54,536 nt of DNA from assembly GCA_013138735.1 (NCBI GenBank), contig WTCE01000115.1, positions 1 to 54,536 on the forward strand, in the 5' to 3' direction. Under the pieces are notes generated by a model that saw only the letters and a program-made list of their open reading frames with translations, made no database searches and was not told the DNA's origin. The DNA is from Crocinitomix sp. GTDB lineage: Bacteria; Bacteroidota; Bacteroidia; Flavobacteriales_D; Crocinitomicaceae. Positions 15,669-24,897 of the stretch are shown in pieces; the stretch's first letter is position 1, and each line of letters starts with the position of its first letter. The position numbers and the translations under genes were made by a program.

Positions 15669-16908
15669 ATCAAAAAAAATACAAGCTTCTGCTATTTATT
15701 ACGCTCTATTTCTGAGTGTAATATTTGCCCTGATTCTTGGTGGATTCATTTTGCTATCTGGATTCAATCAAAAATTTGCTCTGCAAATGGATGTAGAAGA
15801 AATATTGATTGATAATTCGCATTCAGGAATGGCTTATGCGCAAGTATATTTTAAAGAATTAGAAAATAATGCTCCCACAACTATTCGCCTTTTTGATGAG
15901 GGAGTTGATTCGGTAGAATTGGTAAAGAAGAACTGGGGAGCTTTTACCATTTTAAGTTCTAAGGCCTCGCATAGAAATAGCACGCAGTCTAAAATTGCTT
16001 TATTTGGTGCGGCACTTTCTTCCAAACAAACGAATCTTTATCTAGTGGATAATGGCCGTCCAATATCTCTTTGTGGTGATGCTAGAATTGAAGGACTTTG
16101 TTTTTTGCCTAAAGCCGGATTAAAAAGAGCCTATATTAATGGTCAAAATTATACTGGCGGAAAATTGGTTTATGGAACCGTTAAAACAGCGAACAAGCAA
16201 TTGCCGTCTTTGCAATCGAATTTCTTAGAAGAGTTAATTCAGGTAAATGGAGAATTGACTGAATGGAATGAGGACGAAGATTCAATTATTGTGTCATTTG
16301 GAGGCAATGCTGCACATTTCTTATCGGATCGTTATATCACTATTCAAAATACGGTCATTAAAGGTCAAGTTATAGTTGAAGCAAGGGATTCAATTTTCGT
16401 TGGGCGAAACGCAATTATTGAAAATGCTGTGCTAAAAAGTAAAGTCATTTATATTGAAGCAGGTTTCTCAGGGACAGCTCAAATTTTTGCTTCTGAACGC
16501 ATTATAATTGAAGAGGATGTGAGCCTCAAATATCCGAGCGTATTGTGTTTAATTGAGGAACAGTTTTCAACTGAAAAATCAGCAGAAATTTATATTGGTG
16601 AGGGAAGTCAAGTCATTGGAACCGTCTTTATGTTCAGCAAAACGCCAAATTTCAGAAAACCACCAATGTTAACAATTGAGAGCGAAGGAGAAATAGATGG
16701 TTTAGTGTATTGTGCTGGAAAAACACAATTGAAAGGTATAATTAATGGTAGTCTATTTACGGAAAAATTATTTCTTAAAACTGGCTCATCTGCTTATGAA
16801 AATCACCTCTTGAATGGAAAAATTTTAGATCAACTACCTAAAGATTTTGTTACTGCGAATTTATTTGAGACAACTGAAGTGTTACAACAAATTGCTTGGT
16901 TAGAATGA
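15661..16908 (+). CDS. Pseudopilin-like protein with beta-helix domain (GspK-like position)
   Basis: 415 residues. The N-terminus looks like a type IV prepilin: a short basic leader (KSKKIQA), then a hydrophobic helix SAIYYALFLSVIFALILGG, with Tyr rather than Glu at position +5. Lack of Glu5 is typical of GspK-type tip pseudopilins. The C-terminal half (about 200-390) is a run of short hydrophobic strands with regular spacing (ITIQNTVIKGQVIVEARDSI, AIIENAVLKSKVIYIEAG, GEIDGLVYCAGKTQLKG), which reads as a right-handed beta-helix or bactofilin-like fold. It overlaps its neighbours by 8 bases (upstream) and 4 bases (ATGA, downstream). The combination is unusual; assignment as K-like rests on position and the Glu5 loss. 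Confidence 0.6.
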   Translation: MIKSKKIQASAIYYALFLSVIFALILGGFILLSGFNQKFALQMDVEEILIDNSHSGMAYAQVYFKELENNAPTTIRLFDEGVDSVELVKKNWGAFTILSSKASHRNSTQSKIALFGAALSSKQTNLYLVDNGRPISLCGDARIEGLCFLPKAGLKRAYINGQNYTGGKLVYGTVKTANKQLPSLQSNFLEELIQVNGELTEWNEDEDSIIVSFGGNAAHFLSDRYITIQNTVIKGQVIVEARDSIFVGRNAIIENAVLKSKVIYIEAGFSGTAQIFASERIIIEEDVSLKYPSVLCLIEEQFSTEKSAEIYIGEGSQVIGTVFMFSKTPNFRKPPMLTIESEGEIDGLVYCAGKTQLKGIINGSLFTEKLFLKTGSSAYENHLLNGKILDQLPKDFVTANLFETTEVLQQIAWLE

Positions 16909-17276
16909 AATGGAATCTTAAAAATAGCGACTCGAATAGATTACCGGCATTCACACTTTTTGAATCGGTGATTGCCATTACCATTATTACGGTTTTGATT
17001 GGTTTGGGGACTATGATATATGGAAATTTGATGCATTCAGAAAAACCACTCGCCTATTATCAAGCACAGGCAGAAGTAGAGGTTAGGCTGCAAGAATTAA
17101 AATCCAAGCAACTCTTTATGCGTGAAAATTTCGAGTATGAGAACTATGAGATTGAACAAAAGGTGACGTTTTACAAGGGTAATAAAAAGCTCTATTTAGT
17201 GACATATATCGCGCGGGCAGGTGATAAAGAATTACTCGTTGAAAATCATTTAATCCCGAATAGTAGCAATGAATAA
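16905..17276 (+). CDS. Minor pseudopilin (GspI/J-like)
   Basis: 123 residues from the ATG at 16905, which overlaps the previous stop (ATGA). The class III signal sequence is visible: leader ending LPA, then FTLFESVIAITIITVLIGL with Glu at +5 (E20). The leader ends in Ala rather than Gly, as do the other pseudopilins here, so the local prepilin peptidase may accept Ala at -1. The small globular C-terminus (Tyr/Glu-rich) has no recognised signature. It overlaps the next gene by 8 bases. Confidence 0.78.
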   Translation: MKWNLKNSDSNRLPAFTLFESVIAITIITVLIGLGTMIYGNLMHSEKPLAYYQAQAEVEVRLQELKSKQLFMRENFEYENYEIEQKVTFYKGNKKLYLVTYIARAGDKELLVENHLIPNSSNE

Positions 17277-17769
17277 ACCAAGCAAAATAGCGGCCTTTAC
17301 CATGGTGGATATTATGACTGGAATGATCATTACAAGCATCATTATTTCAATGGTGTTCTACTTATTTACGAGCATCAATAAACAGGTTTCAACCTATGGT
17401 AACGTGCGGAATGAGTTGAATGAGTTTTTATTACTGAAATCGGATTTAAAACGACAATTTGAAAAAAGTGAACATAAGATAATTGGTATTCCTGGTGGGA
17501 TTTCCATTCTTGGGCCATCATTCAAATTGAACTATATAAAAGAGGGGGATTTATTGATTCGAACAGAAAAAAATGGCACGGATACATTGACGCATCATTT
17601 GAATGAATTTGAGCCCGTTTTTGTTATAAATCAATTGGGAGTTTCGACCGAAAAAATTAGTGCACTCAACGTATCTGTCCAAATGGACAATCAAGAATTA
17701 TCCTGTCATCTCTTCAGAGAATATGGCCCTATAGATGCGATTAATAGAAGCCTGTTACATGAGTTTTAA
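17269..17769 (+). CDS. Minor pseudopilin (GspJ-like)
   Basis: 166 residues. The prepilin motif is KIAA followed by FTMVDIMTGMIITSIIIS, with Asp (D14) at the +5 position in place of Glu, a conservative change that would keep the negative charge. The globular part (about 40-166) contains paired strands and a LLLKSDLKRQFEKSE helix near the N-terminal helix, as in GspJ-like minor pilins. It is coupled to both neighbours by overlaps. Confidence 0.75.
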   Translation: MNKPSKIAAFTMVDIMTGMIITSIIISMVFYLFTSINKQVSTYGNVRNELNEFLLLKSDLKRQFEKSEHKIIGIPGGISILGPSFKLNYIKEGDLLIRTEKNGTDTLTHHLNEFEPVFVINQLGVSTEKISALNVSVQMDNQELSCHLFREYGPIDAINRSLLHEF

Positions 17770-18904
17770 GATCGAGAAACATATCGAAACCAGAACGGTG
17801 TCTAAAAGCACTGCTCCAACTAAAAAAAAGGAAAACTTCTTCAATCGCGATATTCAGTTTTTTGGCAAGCGTTATGGCAATAAAAAGAAAGAACGTTTTT
17901 ACATGGATTTGAGAACGCTTTTATTGGCAGGAGTAGATCTTAAATCGGCATTAGAAATTATAATTGAAGAGCAAGAAAAGGAAGCAGACAAGGAAATGTA
18001 TTCAGAATTATATGAAGGCATTTTAAAAGGAAAATCATTATCACAGGGATTAAAGGATTTAGGCAAATTTTCCGAATACGAATATTTCAGTATTGAAATT
18101 GGAGAAGAGTCAAATCGTTTGAACGAAGTATTGACTGAATTGATGAATTATTATTCAGATCAAGCGGCACTTAAAAAGCAAATAACTTCAGTTCTTTCCT
18201 ATCCACTTTTCGTTTTTGCTATTACCATAGGACTCGTTTATTTCATGATGACCAGTGTTGTTCCCATGTTTGCAGATGTTTTTAAGCAATTTGGAAGTGA
18301 ATTACCAAGCTTAACTTTAAAGGTCATTTACCTGTCAGAAAATTTTCCTTTTTTCTTCTTGATTTTCGCTTTAAGTGTGACTGCAATCGTACTCTTTGTT
18401 CGTACCCAAAAAGAAAAGGATTGGTTTCGCAGTTCAACCTCAAGTTTTTTCTTAAAAATTCCAATGATAAAAAACCTCATAACGGTAATTTATTTAGCAC
18501 GATTTACACAAGCCTTGCATCTGCTCTTAGCCGCAAAAACACCTCTTGTTAAGTCGCTTGAATTAACGCAGAAAATGGTGAAATTTTACCCACTCCAAGT
18601 GGCTATTGAACAAGTGAAAGAAGACATCCGAAAAGGCAAAACAATGCATGAGGGTATGTCCAACTTTTCGATTTTTCCTAAGCGAATGTTGTCGCTCATA
18701 AAAGTGGGTGAGCAAGTCAATCAATTAGAAAATATGTTAGGAAAATTAGCAAAACAATACAACGACGAATTGAAGCATCAAACCACAATTATTGGAAAAA
18801 TAATGGAGCCCCTGATCCTTTTAATTATAGGAACAATTGTAGGGGTAATTCTAGTGGCAATGTACATGCCAATGTTTAACCTAAGTAATATTATGGCACA
18901 ATGA
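17759..18904 (+). CDS. gspF: Inner-membrane platform protein GspF/PilC
   Basis: 381 residues from the ATG at 17759 (an in-frame ATG at 17735 is also possible). It shows the duplicated T2SS-F domains. The first (about 50-165) has DLRTLLLAGVDLKSALEIII and GEESNRLNEVLTELMNYY. The second (about 255-370) has FTQALHLLLAAKTPLVKSLE and VGEQVNQLENMLGKLAKQYN, each before membrane helices (LSYPLFVFAITIGLVYFMM; EPLILLIIGTIVGVILVAM). It is the core of type II secretion and type IV pilus assembly platforms, contacting the GspE ATPase. It overlaps both neighbours (11 and 4 bases). Confidence 0.92.
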   Translation: MSFKIEKHIETRTVSKSTAPTKKKENFFNRDIQFFGKRYGNKKKERFYMDLRTLLLAGVDLKSALEIIIEEQEKEADKEMYSELYEGILKGKSLSQGLKDLGKFSEYEYFSIEIGEESNRLNEVLTELMNYYSDQAALKKQITSVLSYPLFVFAITIGLVYFMMTSVVPMFADVFKQFGSELPSLTLKVIYLSENFPFFFLIFALSVTAIVLFVRTQKEKDWFRSSTSSFFLKIPMIKNLITVIYLARFTQALHLLLAAKTPLVKSLELTQKMVKFYPLQVAIEQVKEDIRKGKTMHEGMSNFSIFPKRMLSLIKVGEQVNQLENMLGKLAKQYNDELKHQTTIIGKIMEPLILLIIGTIVGVILVAMYMPMFNLSNIMAQ

Positions 18905-19347
18905 AAACAAGAAATAGAGAAATAGAAAAGGCCAATATAGTGGGCCGCAAAAAGGGATACGTTAATGCCTTTTCATTGGCTGAATTAGTATTCGTATTAG
19001 GAATTATAGCCATCCTATACATGCTCGTTATGCCAAGTCAGGCTGGGGTAGTTGCCCAAGCCAAGTCATTAGAAGCGAAATCTAATTTGAACCAGGTATA
19101 TGCCTTGGAAAAAAATTACTTTTTCATGTATTCGAAATATTCGACGAATTTGAGCGACATCAATTTCGAGCAAAACCGTCTCGTAACTGAAAATGGCCAA
19201 TCGAACTATCGGATCCAGATAATTGAAGCATCAAATTCTAGTTTTGTCGCACAGGCAGAATCCGTAACAGACTTTGACGCAGACGGCACTTTTAATGTTT
19301 GGACCATTAATCAAGACAAAGAATTGGTAGAAACTGTGAAAGACTAA
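18901..19347 (+). CDS. gspG: Major pseudopilin (GspG-like)
   Basis: 148 residues. After a 23-residue basic leader ending VNA comes the canonical prepilin helix FSLAELVFVLGIIAILYMLV with Glu at +5 (E28). The helix is followed by QAKSLEAKSNLNQVYALEKN, the conserved N-terminal pilin region, and a small globular domain. Near its C-terminus VTDFDADGTFNVWTI resembles the calcium-binding loop of GspG-type major pseudopilins. It lies between the F platform and the prepilin peptidase. Single-base overlap with the next gene. Confidence 0.82.
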   Translation: MKTRNREIEKANIVGRKKGYVNAFSLAELVFVLGIIAILYMLVMPSQAGVVAQAKSLEAKSNLNQVYALEKNYFFMYSKYSTNLSDINFEQNRLVTENGQSNYRIQIIEASNSSFVAQAESVTDFDADGTFNVWTINQDKELVETVKD

Positions 19348-19838
19348 TGCTAGAAATTATTTGCCATATCGCCTTAGGAGTGCTTTTAATAATCGCTTTT
19401 TTACAAGACTGGAAACACCGCGCCATTAGCTGGGTTATTTTCCCTTTGCTTTTAATAGTCGCTGGGTTAATTTTTTGGACGGCTGATTTATCAAAACTAA
19501 CCTTGGTTTTTAATATGGTTTTTTTAACAATAGTTATAGGTTGTTTATTCCTTTATGTGTCATTTAAAAGAGGGGAGTTAACCAATATTTTTAAGGCCGA
19601 TTTAGGATTAGGAGATGTTCTATTCTTGATTGCCATTACACCGCTTTTTATGGATCGGAATTACATTCTTTTTTTTATTACAGGAATGATAGTTTCTGGT
19701 TTGGTGCACCTGGCAATTGCTGGAGGCAAAAAGAATGTAAAAATACCTTTAGCTGGTTATTTAGCCTTATACATTATTGGCCTAAAATCATTTGAATTCA
19801 TTTCTAGCACTGATTTGTTTTACACCGCAATATTATAA
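19347..19838 (+). CDS. Prepilin peptidase, A24 family, catalytic domain only
   Basis: 163 residues, wholly membrane-embedded with about six helices. The two catalytic aspartates of the A24 aspartyl proteases are D21 (FLQDWKHRAIS) and D90 within the GxGD motif (DLGLGDVLFL). The usual N-terminal zinc-binding methyltransferase domain of GspO/PilD is missing, so the protein is closer in size to archaeal and Tad-type minimal peptidases. It would cleave the leaders of the four pseudopilins in this operon. Overlaps its neighbours by one base each. Confidence 0.88.
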   Translation: MLEIICHIALGVLLIIAFLQDWKHRAISWVIFPLLLIVAGLIFWTADLSKLTLVFNMVFLTIVIGCLFLYVSFKRGELTNIFKADLGLGDVLFLIAITPLFMDRNYILFFITGMIVSGLVHLAIAGGKKNVKIPLAGYLALYIIGLKSFEFISSTDLFYTAIL

Positions 19839-21256
19839 TGATAGAGAATAAAGAAATAGCGATTTCATTAGAGTTACAACAACTCATTAATGCTGATATG
19901 GCTTGGAATTATGGTGTCATTCCAGCAAAGGTTGATGCGGATACAATTCAATTCTACATTAGTCAAGAAACAGATCAGGAATTCATTCAAGATGACTTAG
20001 AAATATTGATGGGTAAATCAGTTGAATTTATTCAACTCGACCATATTGAATTTAGAAAAAATCTGGGGAAATATTACCGCCGATCAGGAAATAATACGGA
20101 GAAGAAAGTAAGCACACACCAAGGTGATAAGGATGATTTTTTATTGCAAATTATTCATGAAGCTCGCGGCATTGGAAGCAGTGACATCCACATAGAGATT
20201 TATGAGGAAGTGGCGCGGGTTCGCATCCGAATTGATGGACATTTGGTGGAGAAATACAAACTAGAAAAAGAAGAATATCCAGAAATTGTAAACAAAGTAA
20301 AAATTAAGTCCAATTTGGACATTACCGAAAAGCGATTGCCACAAGATGGAAGGTTAAGTTTTGCCGAATTTGATGTCCGTGTATCTATTTTACCAACCCT
20401 ACATGGCGAAAAAATAGTATTGCGAATTTTGTCAAGAGATGCTTCGCAAGTGGATTTAAATAAATTGGGTTTTGAAGACAAAGAGAAGGCTGATTATTTA
20501 GAAGGTGTAAAGCAGCCCAACGGAATTGTCCTAATCAGTGGTCCAACCGGATCGGGCAAAACCACTACGTTATATGCCACACTCAAAATATTAAATGAAG
20601 AAAAACGGAATATTGTTACCGTTGAGGATCCAATAGAATATACATTAAAAGGAATTAACCAAGTCCAGTTAAAAGAGAATATTGGCTTAACATTTTCAAG
20701 TGCATTGCGCTCTTTTTTGCGTCAAGATCCTGACATTATTATGCTAGGGGAGATTCGGGATGCAGAAACGGCACAAATGGCTATTCGAGCGGCACTTACT
20801 GGGCATTTAGTCTTATCAACTATTCATACAAACTCGGCCTGGGGAACAATTTCCAGATTGATTGATATGGGCGTTCCATCTTATTTATTGGCTGGAACAA
20901 TCAACACTTCCGTTGCGCAAAGGTTGGTGCGCATTTTATGCACGGCATGTACAAAAGAAACCGACTTAGCGCAAATAGAATTACCCAAAAACTTTAGGGA
21001 CAAAGGTTTGACGAAACACCATGTACCTGTTGGTTGCGAAAACTGTCATTATACTGGATATAAAGGTCGTAAAGCCATATATGAAGTCATTAATATAGAT
21101 CACGAATTATCGGATCGGATTAAAGAAGAACAATTAAAAGTGGATACCCTTTTGAAAGAAAGAGACATTGAAAAAATTAGCGAAAAAGCGTATCGTTTGC
21201 TAGCTGAGGGAATTACTTCTTTGGAAGAAGTTTATGCCTTATTAACAAATATTTGA
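19838..21256 (+). CDS. gspE: Assembly ATPase GspE/PilB
   Basis: 472 residues. N-terminal N1E-like domain (about 1-80), then N2E (SSDIHIEIYEEVARVRIRID), Walker A GPTGSGKT (235-242), Asp box (VTVEDPIEYTL), Walker B with G304-E305 (IIMLGEIRD), His box (TGHLVLSTIHTNSA), and the tetracysteine zinc motif typical of assembly ATPases: C368, C371, C400, C403. The zinc motif and short N-terminus fit GspE/PilB, not the retraction ATPase PilT, and no PilT is present in the operon. It powers pseudopilus polymerisation at the inner membrane. Confidence 0.95.
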   Translation: MIENKEIAISLELQQLINADMAWNYGVIPAKVDADTIQFYISQETDQEFIQDDLEILMGKSVEFIQLDHIEFRKNLGKYYRRSGNNTEKKVSTHQGDKDDFLLQIIHEARGIGSSDIHIEIYEEVARVRIRIDGHLVEKYKLEKEEYPEIVNKVKIKSNLDITEKRLPQDGRLSFAEFDVRVSILPTLHGEKIVLRILSRDASQVDLNKLGFEDKEKADYLEGVKQPNGIVLISGPTGSGKTTTLYATLKILNEEKRNIVTVEDPIEYTLKGINQVQLKENIGLTFSSALRSFLRQDPDIIMLGEIRDAETAQMAIRAALTGHLVLSTIHTNSAWGTISRLIDMGVPSYLLAGTINTSVAQRLVRILCTACTKETDLAQIELPKNFRDKGLTKHHVPVGCENCHYTGYKGRKAIYEVINIDHELSDRIKEEQLKVDTLLKERDIEKISEKAYRLLAEGITSLEEVYALLTNI

Positions 21257-21259
21257 AGC

Positions 21260-23176
21260 ATGATGAAATTTAAAATAATGATCCTGGCATTTGTCATTTC
21301 CCTCTGCGGATTTGGGCAAGAACCTTCGCTGGCTGAAATGGAACGAAATATTCTGGACATGGCAAAGGTTCAACCTGGATTGAACGAAAAAGTGCAGGTG
21401 AGCGTGTCTGGAATTGCACTTTCCGATTTTATATCTGCCATAGCTTTTGAGCATAATTTAAATGTTAGCGTGTCTGATAATTTAAATGGCTTGGTAGTGA
21501 ATAATTTTTATGATGCCGTTGTGAAAGATGTCTTTATTTTCTTGATAAAAGAGCATGATTTAATTGTCGATTTTTCGGGAACTATTATTGCTTTTCATAA
21601 ACGAGGCGTAGCAGAGGAAATTCAAACCCCTTATCAACCGAGAGCAATAGATGTTACTTATAAAACTGAAAACGAATTTTTGTCATTGAACCTAAAACGC
21701 GATACCTTGTCGAAAGTTGCTGAAGCCATAACACGGGAATCAGGCAAGAATGTGATCTTGGCACCAAGCATTAAAGAACGCACTGTTTCTGTCTATATCG
21801 AAAACAGACCATTTGAGCAAGTAATGGATATGATGGCCAAGTCAAACGGATTGAGTTTGACGACTGATGCAAATGGTTTTTATTATTTGGATACCCAAGA
21901 ATCTAAGCTAACAAACGGCGCTAATAATACAAGTTCGGGCAGAAACAATTCGGGTCGTGGAACAACTTCCAATGAAGCTCAAAATTTGAATTTGCAATTG
22001 AATCCAAATAATCCCGAAAAATTAAATATTGAAGCCACTAACACATCAATTAGTGCCATTATTGAATCCGCTTCGGCGCAACTTGGAGAACACTATTTCA
22101 TGTATGATACTCCAGAAGGAAATACAACCTTAAAAGTTCATAATGTATCGTTTATGGAACTGCTTTCTCATTTGCTGAATGGAACAGATTTCACCTTTAA
22201 AAAGATGGAAAATTATTATATAATCGGCAATCGAAACACAGAAGGATTAAGAGCTACAGAATTGATACGATTAGACAATCGAACAATTGAAACAGTGATT
22301 GATTTGATTCCTTCAGAACTCGTTGCGGATATTGAAATAAAAGAATTTGTAGAACTCAATGGAATGATTGTTTCAGGGTCTTATCTTAAAATTGAAGAAT
22401 TAAAGGCTTTTATTCGTTCGGTAGATCAAGTTGTGCCAATGGTACAAATCGATATTATTATTGTTTTTTCTGAACGATCAAGCGGAATAACGAAAGAAAT
22501 GAAAGCTGGGCTGAGTCAAGAATCAGTTCCCACCCAAGGTCAAGTTTTCCCTGGTGTTGATATGACATTGGGTTCCGAAACAATTAATGGATTAATTAAT
22601 GCCTTCAACGGATTTGGAATTGTTAACATTGGCGCCGTAACACCCAATTTTTATGCTTCGTTAAAATACTTGGAAAGTAATAGTGTCATAGATATTTCAT
22701 CCACACCAAAAATCTCCACGCTCAATGGTCACGAGGCCACTTTTTCAGTTGGAGAGACCTCTTATTATCAAGAAGAGCGCGTAAATATTCAGTCCTCGAT
22801 TGGTGGACCTGTGCAAGTATCAAACAAAGTATGGAAACAAACTGCGGCAAACTTAGATATAACAGTTAAACCATTCGTGTCGGCAGATGAATATGTCACG
22901 CTAGAAATTAATGTAACCCAAAATGATTTTCAAGGAAAAGTTGATCCTACAGCTCCTCCCAATCAATCTACACAATCCTTTGTTTCCCTAATTCGGGTTA
23001 AAAATGGTGAAATGATATTGATGGGTGGTTTGGAAAAAGAAAACAGTGAGAATTCAGGATCGGGCACCCCTTATTTATCACGTATTCCGATTTTAAAATG
23101 GTTTTTCAGTGATAGAAATCAGCAAAAAGAAAAATCGAAATTGCACATCTTTATTAAACCTACGGTAACCTATTAA
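21260..23176 (+). CDS. gspD: Secretin GspD/PilQ, outer-membrane pore
   Basis: 638 residues with a signal peptide (KIMILAFVISLCGFGQ). The periplasmic part has several secretin N-domains (about 45-120, 140-210, 250-325 and 330-390; e.g. ALSDFISAIAFEHNLNVSVS and NTSISAIIESASAQLGEHYF) with a Ser/Asn/Gly-rich linker near 215-245. The C-terminal secretin domain begins near 390 (VPMVQIDIIIVFSE) and includes NSVIDISSTPKISTLNGHEA and NGEMILMGGLEKE, with IFIKPTV at the end. It forms the outer-membrane channel for the filament or substrate. Two in-frame ATGs overlap the start (21260 and 21263). Confidence 0.93.
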   Translation: MMKFKIMILAFVISLCGFGQEPSLAEMERNILDMAKVQPGLNEKVQVSVSGIALSDFISAIAFEHNLNVSVSDNLNGLVVNNFYDAVVKDVFIFLIKEHDLIVDFSGTIIAFHKRGVAEEIQTPYQPRAIDVTYKTENEFLSLNLKRDTLSKVAEAITRESGKNVILAPSIKERTVSVYIENRPFEQVMDMMAKSNGLSLTTDANGFYYLDTQESKLTNGANNTSSGRNNSGRGTTSNEAQNLNLQLNPNNPEKLNIEATNTSISAIIESASAQLGEHYFMYDTPEGNTTLKVHNVSFMELLSHLLNGTDFTFKKMENYYIIGNRNTEGLRATELIRLDNRTIETVIDLIPSELVADIEIKEFVELNGMIVSGSYLKIEELKAFIRSVDQVVPMVQIDIIIVFSERSSGITKEMKAGLSQESVPTQGQVFPGVDMTLGSETINGLINAFNGFGIVNIGAVTPNFYASLKYLESNSVIDISSTPKISTLNGHEATFSVGETSYYQEERVNIQSSIGGPVQVSNKVWKQTAANLDITVKPFVSADEYVTLEINVTQNDFQGKVDPTAPPNQSTQSFVSLIRVKNGEMILMGGLEKENSENSGSGTPYLSRIPILKWFFSDRNQQKEKSKLHIFIKPTVTY

Positions 23177-24360
23177 TGCAATATGATTTAGGACATATTA
23201 GTAAAATTGTTGTAGTGCATATTGCCCTTGACGGCGATCGTGTGGAATATCATTATATGTCCCTAAAACAAGCAAAGGGTGAAATTGACTTTGTGGCAAG
23301 AGGTGAGCGTATTTCAGATTTGGACGCCTTAATTAAGACTACGTCAAATCGGCATCCTTTTTTACTTCATTTTACGGGGAAAGGCATTCTAAATCGCAAG
23401 GCTGTGTTGCAAGAAAACTATCATCACAGTATTTTGCTGAATGGAAATTTAGATGCTTTTTACTTTTCAGATTATATCGAAGGACAAGAAGTTTATTCTT
23501 CAGTGATTAGAAAGGATGTTGTGGATGATTATGTCCGTCAATTCACGGATAAAAAATGCCAGATTATATCCATTTCATCCGGTCCATTTCATACCGCAAT
23601 TTTAAATGGGGTTCTAAATAAAGAGACATTAACGATAGGCAATACGCAACTTCAATTTCAAGAAAATTTATTGACAGATTTCACCAAAATAAAGTCCGAA
23701 GAAAATGAAAGGCGTTCCATTACACTTGGTGGAGAAAATATCCCTCATAAATTGATTGTTTGTGTCGCAGCAGGTGCCGCTTTTTTTAACCCAAATGAAC
23801 AGTTGGTTCACCCCGTAAATGACACCATTTTCACTGCAAATAATGAAGAGGCCAAACAAAAGAACATTTTCGCTCGTTTTGGTATGGGAATGATGGTTTT
23901 TTTCCTCCTACTATTATTAGCGAATCATCTTTATTTAGGACACTTAAATCAGGTTGTGCTTGACAATTCAGTCTACCTCATGGCTTATGATGAGCAACTC
24001 ACATTAATTGCAGATTTGGAAGATGAAAAAGGTCGAAAAGAAAAACTCTTGCAATCTTCCGGATTATTGAATAAAAATTTCCTCTCTTTTTACCTCATGG
24101 AAATTGCAAATTCAGTTCCTTCAGAAATTTCGTTTGATGAAATTGTTTTACGACCATTGAAAGAGGAGATAAAACAACGCAAAAAAATAGCATTTGAAGA
24201 ACATTTAGTAATGGTAAACGGACGTGCTCAAACCAGTCATATTTTAAGTCAATGGATCGAGGAAATAGAACAAAAAGAATGGCTCTCAAAAGTGGATATT
24301 TTAAGTTACGATTATGAAAAAAATGAAGGTGTTTTTGAATTAGAAATGATTGTTTATTAA
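23176..24360 (+). CDS. GspL-like assembly protein (PilM-PilN fusion type)
   Basis: 394 residues. The first ~230 form a cytoplasmic domain with alternating strands and a C-terminal IVCVAAGAAFF stretch, consistent with the actin-like PilM/GspL cytoplasmic fold. One membrane helix follows at about 236-256 (MGMMVFFLLLLLANHLYLGH), then a periplasmic coiled region and a ferredoxin-like domain (SVPSEISFDEIVLRP). That layout is GspL, or PilM fused to PilN. It would link the GspE ATPase to the periplasmic part of the machine. It follows the secretin with a one-base overlap and precedes the M-like gene directly. Confidence 0.75.
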   Translation: MQYDLGHISKIVVVHIALDGDRVEYHYMSLKQAKGEIDFVARGERISDLDALIKTTSNRHPFLLHFTGKGILNRKAVLQENYHHSILLNGNLDAFYFSDYIEGQEVYSSVIRKDVVDDYVRQFTDKKCQIISISSGPFHTAILNGVLNKETLTIGNTQLQFQENLLTDFTKIKSEENERRSITLGGENIPHKLIVCVAAGAAFFNPNEQLVHPVNDTIFTANNEEAKQKNIFARFGMGMMVFFLLLLLANHLYLGHLNQVVLDNSVYLMAYDEQLTLIADLEDEKGRKEKLLQSSGLLNKNFLSFYLMEIANSVPSEISFDEIVLRPLKEEIKQRKKIAFEEHLVMVNGRAQTSHILSQWIEEIEQKEWLSKVDILSYDYEKNEGVFELEMIVY

Positions 24361-24897
24361 ATGTTTGATCGGTTTACATATCGCCAAAAAAATTACGGGC
24401 TACTTGTATTGGTAGTGTTAATGTTTATTGTTAGTTATAAGCGGGCTTTTTCATTAACCTTTGTGGTACAAACTGAAATCGAAAATCAGGAATTGCGAAA
24501 AGCGGATGCCACCCATGCTAAAACGGATCTGGAATTGTTACAAATTCAAGTCAAACAGCTCAATAAAAATATTGGCAAATCGGACTTAGAGCCTGACAAA
24601 GTACAACAAGAAATTTTAAGAACAATCACCCTGTTTTCTAATGAACACGAAGTAATGTTGGATGAATTAGAAGCCACACATAATTATGAAACAGTCGACT
24701 TTAATATCTACTCCAATTTAGTGGCGGTAAAAGGCACTTTTAATGGACTTTTATCATTGGCTTATTATATGGAAAACGAATTTGATTATGCGCGACTCAC
24801 TAACATTTCAATTTATAAAGAACAAAATTTAACAACAAAAAAAACAGCATTATATGCAAATCTATTATTTCAACATTATCGACAAAAGGAAGATTAA
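24361..24897 (+). CDS. GspM/PilO-like assembly protein
   Basis: 178 residues: a short cytoplasmic N-terminus, one membrane helix (YGLLVLVVLMFIVSYKRAFS), a coiled coil (ELRKADATHAKTDLELLQIQ and on) and a C-terminal ferredoxin-like domain (VDFNIYSNLVAVKGTFNGLL). This is the standard GspM/PilO plan, the partner of the GspL/PilN protein encoded immediately upstream with no gap. Sequence signature alone is weak; size, topology and position support the call. Confidence 0.75.
   Translation: MFDRFTYRQKNYGLLVLVVLMFIVSYKRAFSLTFVVQTEIENQELRKADATHAKTDLELLQIQVKQLNKNIGKSDLEPDKVQQEILRTITLFSNEHEVMLDELEATHNYETVDFNIYSNLVAVKGTFNGLLSLAYYMENEFDYARLTNISIYKEQNLTTKKTALYANLLFQHYRQKED

Noticed and set aside
18371-18386. 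TTTAAGTGTGACTG inside the GspF gene as a fourth regulatory site
   Set aside because: It lies within coding sequence, has no matching right half, and TTAAGTG alone is expected often in AT-rich DNA.
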